64,000 nt of DNA from positions 820,764,757-820,828,756 of the forward strand of contig CM062814.1 of assembly GCA_031772625.1 (NCBI GenBank), read 5' to 3'. Both the position numbers and the translations under genes were made by a program. Position 1 is the stretch's first letter, and every line of letters starts with the position of its first letter. Below the pieces are notes generated by a model. That model saw only the letters and a program-made list of their open reading frames with translations, did not search any database and was not told where the DNA came from. Positions 63,061 to 64,000 of this stretch are shown piece by piece. The DNA is from Pinus tabuliformis (Eukaryota; Streptophyta; Pinopsida; Pinales; Pinaceae).

Positions 63061-63862
63061 TAAGATAGCAATAAAAATATTTGAAAAGATAAAATAATGG
63101 TCCATAAAAAAGAAAAATGCACAATGCAAACATGATAGTTGTAAAATCAACAACAAACAAGAACATTGTGATATGCTACATCCTTACAGTAACAACAAAG
63201 TTGTTCCATATTAATGGAAACAATTTTGTAATACATAACTTACTAGCTAGAATGGACAACATAAGAGTGCACAAAAAGAAAGGCTAACAATGCACTTGAA
63301 CTCTAAGTTCTCAAGTATGAATACAAGGAGAAGAAATTGTTGGGCAGTTCAATTAAAAAATGCTAATGGAATGCCATCCTCAATGATCCATTCATGGCCA
63401 GCTTTTGACATTCCCCATTTTTTAACTTTCATTTATTATTATTATTATTGAAATCATATTAACTTTATGTGCGTTACACATGCCAACTGACTATGTTGAC
63501 AACTTATGACATCGATTTGATAGTCTTGAAAGTAAACATTACTCTCAGTTTGATGAGTTTCTTGGAAAAAATAGCTTTTCAGTACAATAGACCCTCTTTC
63601 ATATATAAAACCATTATCATCATAGTTTTACAATAACTTCATCTTTCGTTCAGTGCACCACATCAAATAATAATTGACATTTTCTATGTTGTTAATGGGT
63701 GAAACTACAACAAAAACATCTCTTGCACAATAAAACAAGTGTAAATTCAGATCATAATTAACAAGAAATTAGTTATCAACATGGACTTGATTTTATTATC
63801 TATTTAGATCTATATTTTAACTATTATCTAGATACTTATACACAATGATTTTAAAAACACAA

Positions 63863-63901
<39 letters not shown>

Positions 63902-64000
63902 TTTGAAAGCAATTGAAATGTTACCTTCTCTAACAAGATCAGAAACTCAATCACCTTCAGATGACACTATAGTCTCCTCTGATTCCATCTTTTCAAAGCT
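63061..64000. other. Intergenic, AT-rich; (TA)n at 63867-63899
   Basis: I see no gene. A minus-strand ATG near 63987 opens only a dozen codons at the window edge. Confidence 0.5.

Overview
The window looks like gene-poor nuclear DNA of a seed plant, most likely a gymnosperm (conifer). It is AT-rich and dominated by old, nested LTR retrotransposons whose LTR pairs have drifted by roughly 5 to 15 % by eye. Palindromic MITE-like elements and degenerate tandem repeats fill much of the rest. I recognise one ordinary plant gene, with GT-AG introns. The kingdom call is firm; the gymnosperm call is inference.

Region by region. 1-27985 is one old minus-strand Ty3/gypsy (chromovirus-like) copy, running off the left edge and split by later insertions: a solo LTR (439-2168, duplication TTTAG); a 19.7-kb Athila/Tat-like Ty3/gypsy element (2218-21894), itself split by a younger minus-strand Ty1/copia element (9700-15923); a 2.4-kb foldback element (23097-25474); and a hairpin MITE (25664-26224). 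A second MITE of that family lies at 29650-30272. The insertion order is old gypsy, then Athila-like, then copia; LTR divergence agrees. 30.3-36.4 kb is AT-rich and holds two tRNA-SINE-like repeats and several small duplications.

36.4-40.2 kb, minus strand, carries the gene: four exons encoding a 948-residue LONGIFOLIA-like TON1-recruiting-motif (TRM) protein with a C-terminal DUF4378 domain, a possible upstream ORF and duplicated segments on both flanks. 41.5-50.2 kb is non-coding, with a six-copy 118-bp satellite, a region repeating an AGAAGAAAC motif, and a C/G-run cluster. 50186-54879 is a second Ty1/copia relative, shorter than the first, with a perfect AATTA duplication.

55-64 kb has a 191-bp tandem duplication, an RNase H-like fragment and an unrecognised GC-richer minus-strand fragment. 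The most unexpected item is an unrecognised multi-exon plus-strand gene or pseudogene (59124 to about 61974). Its first introns are all phase 1 and its small His/Gly-rich exons look serially duplicated. A compound microsatellite touches its ATG, and a mosaic of diverged repeats follows it.

No rRNA, tRNA, CRISPR array or organelle sequence was recognised.
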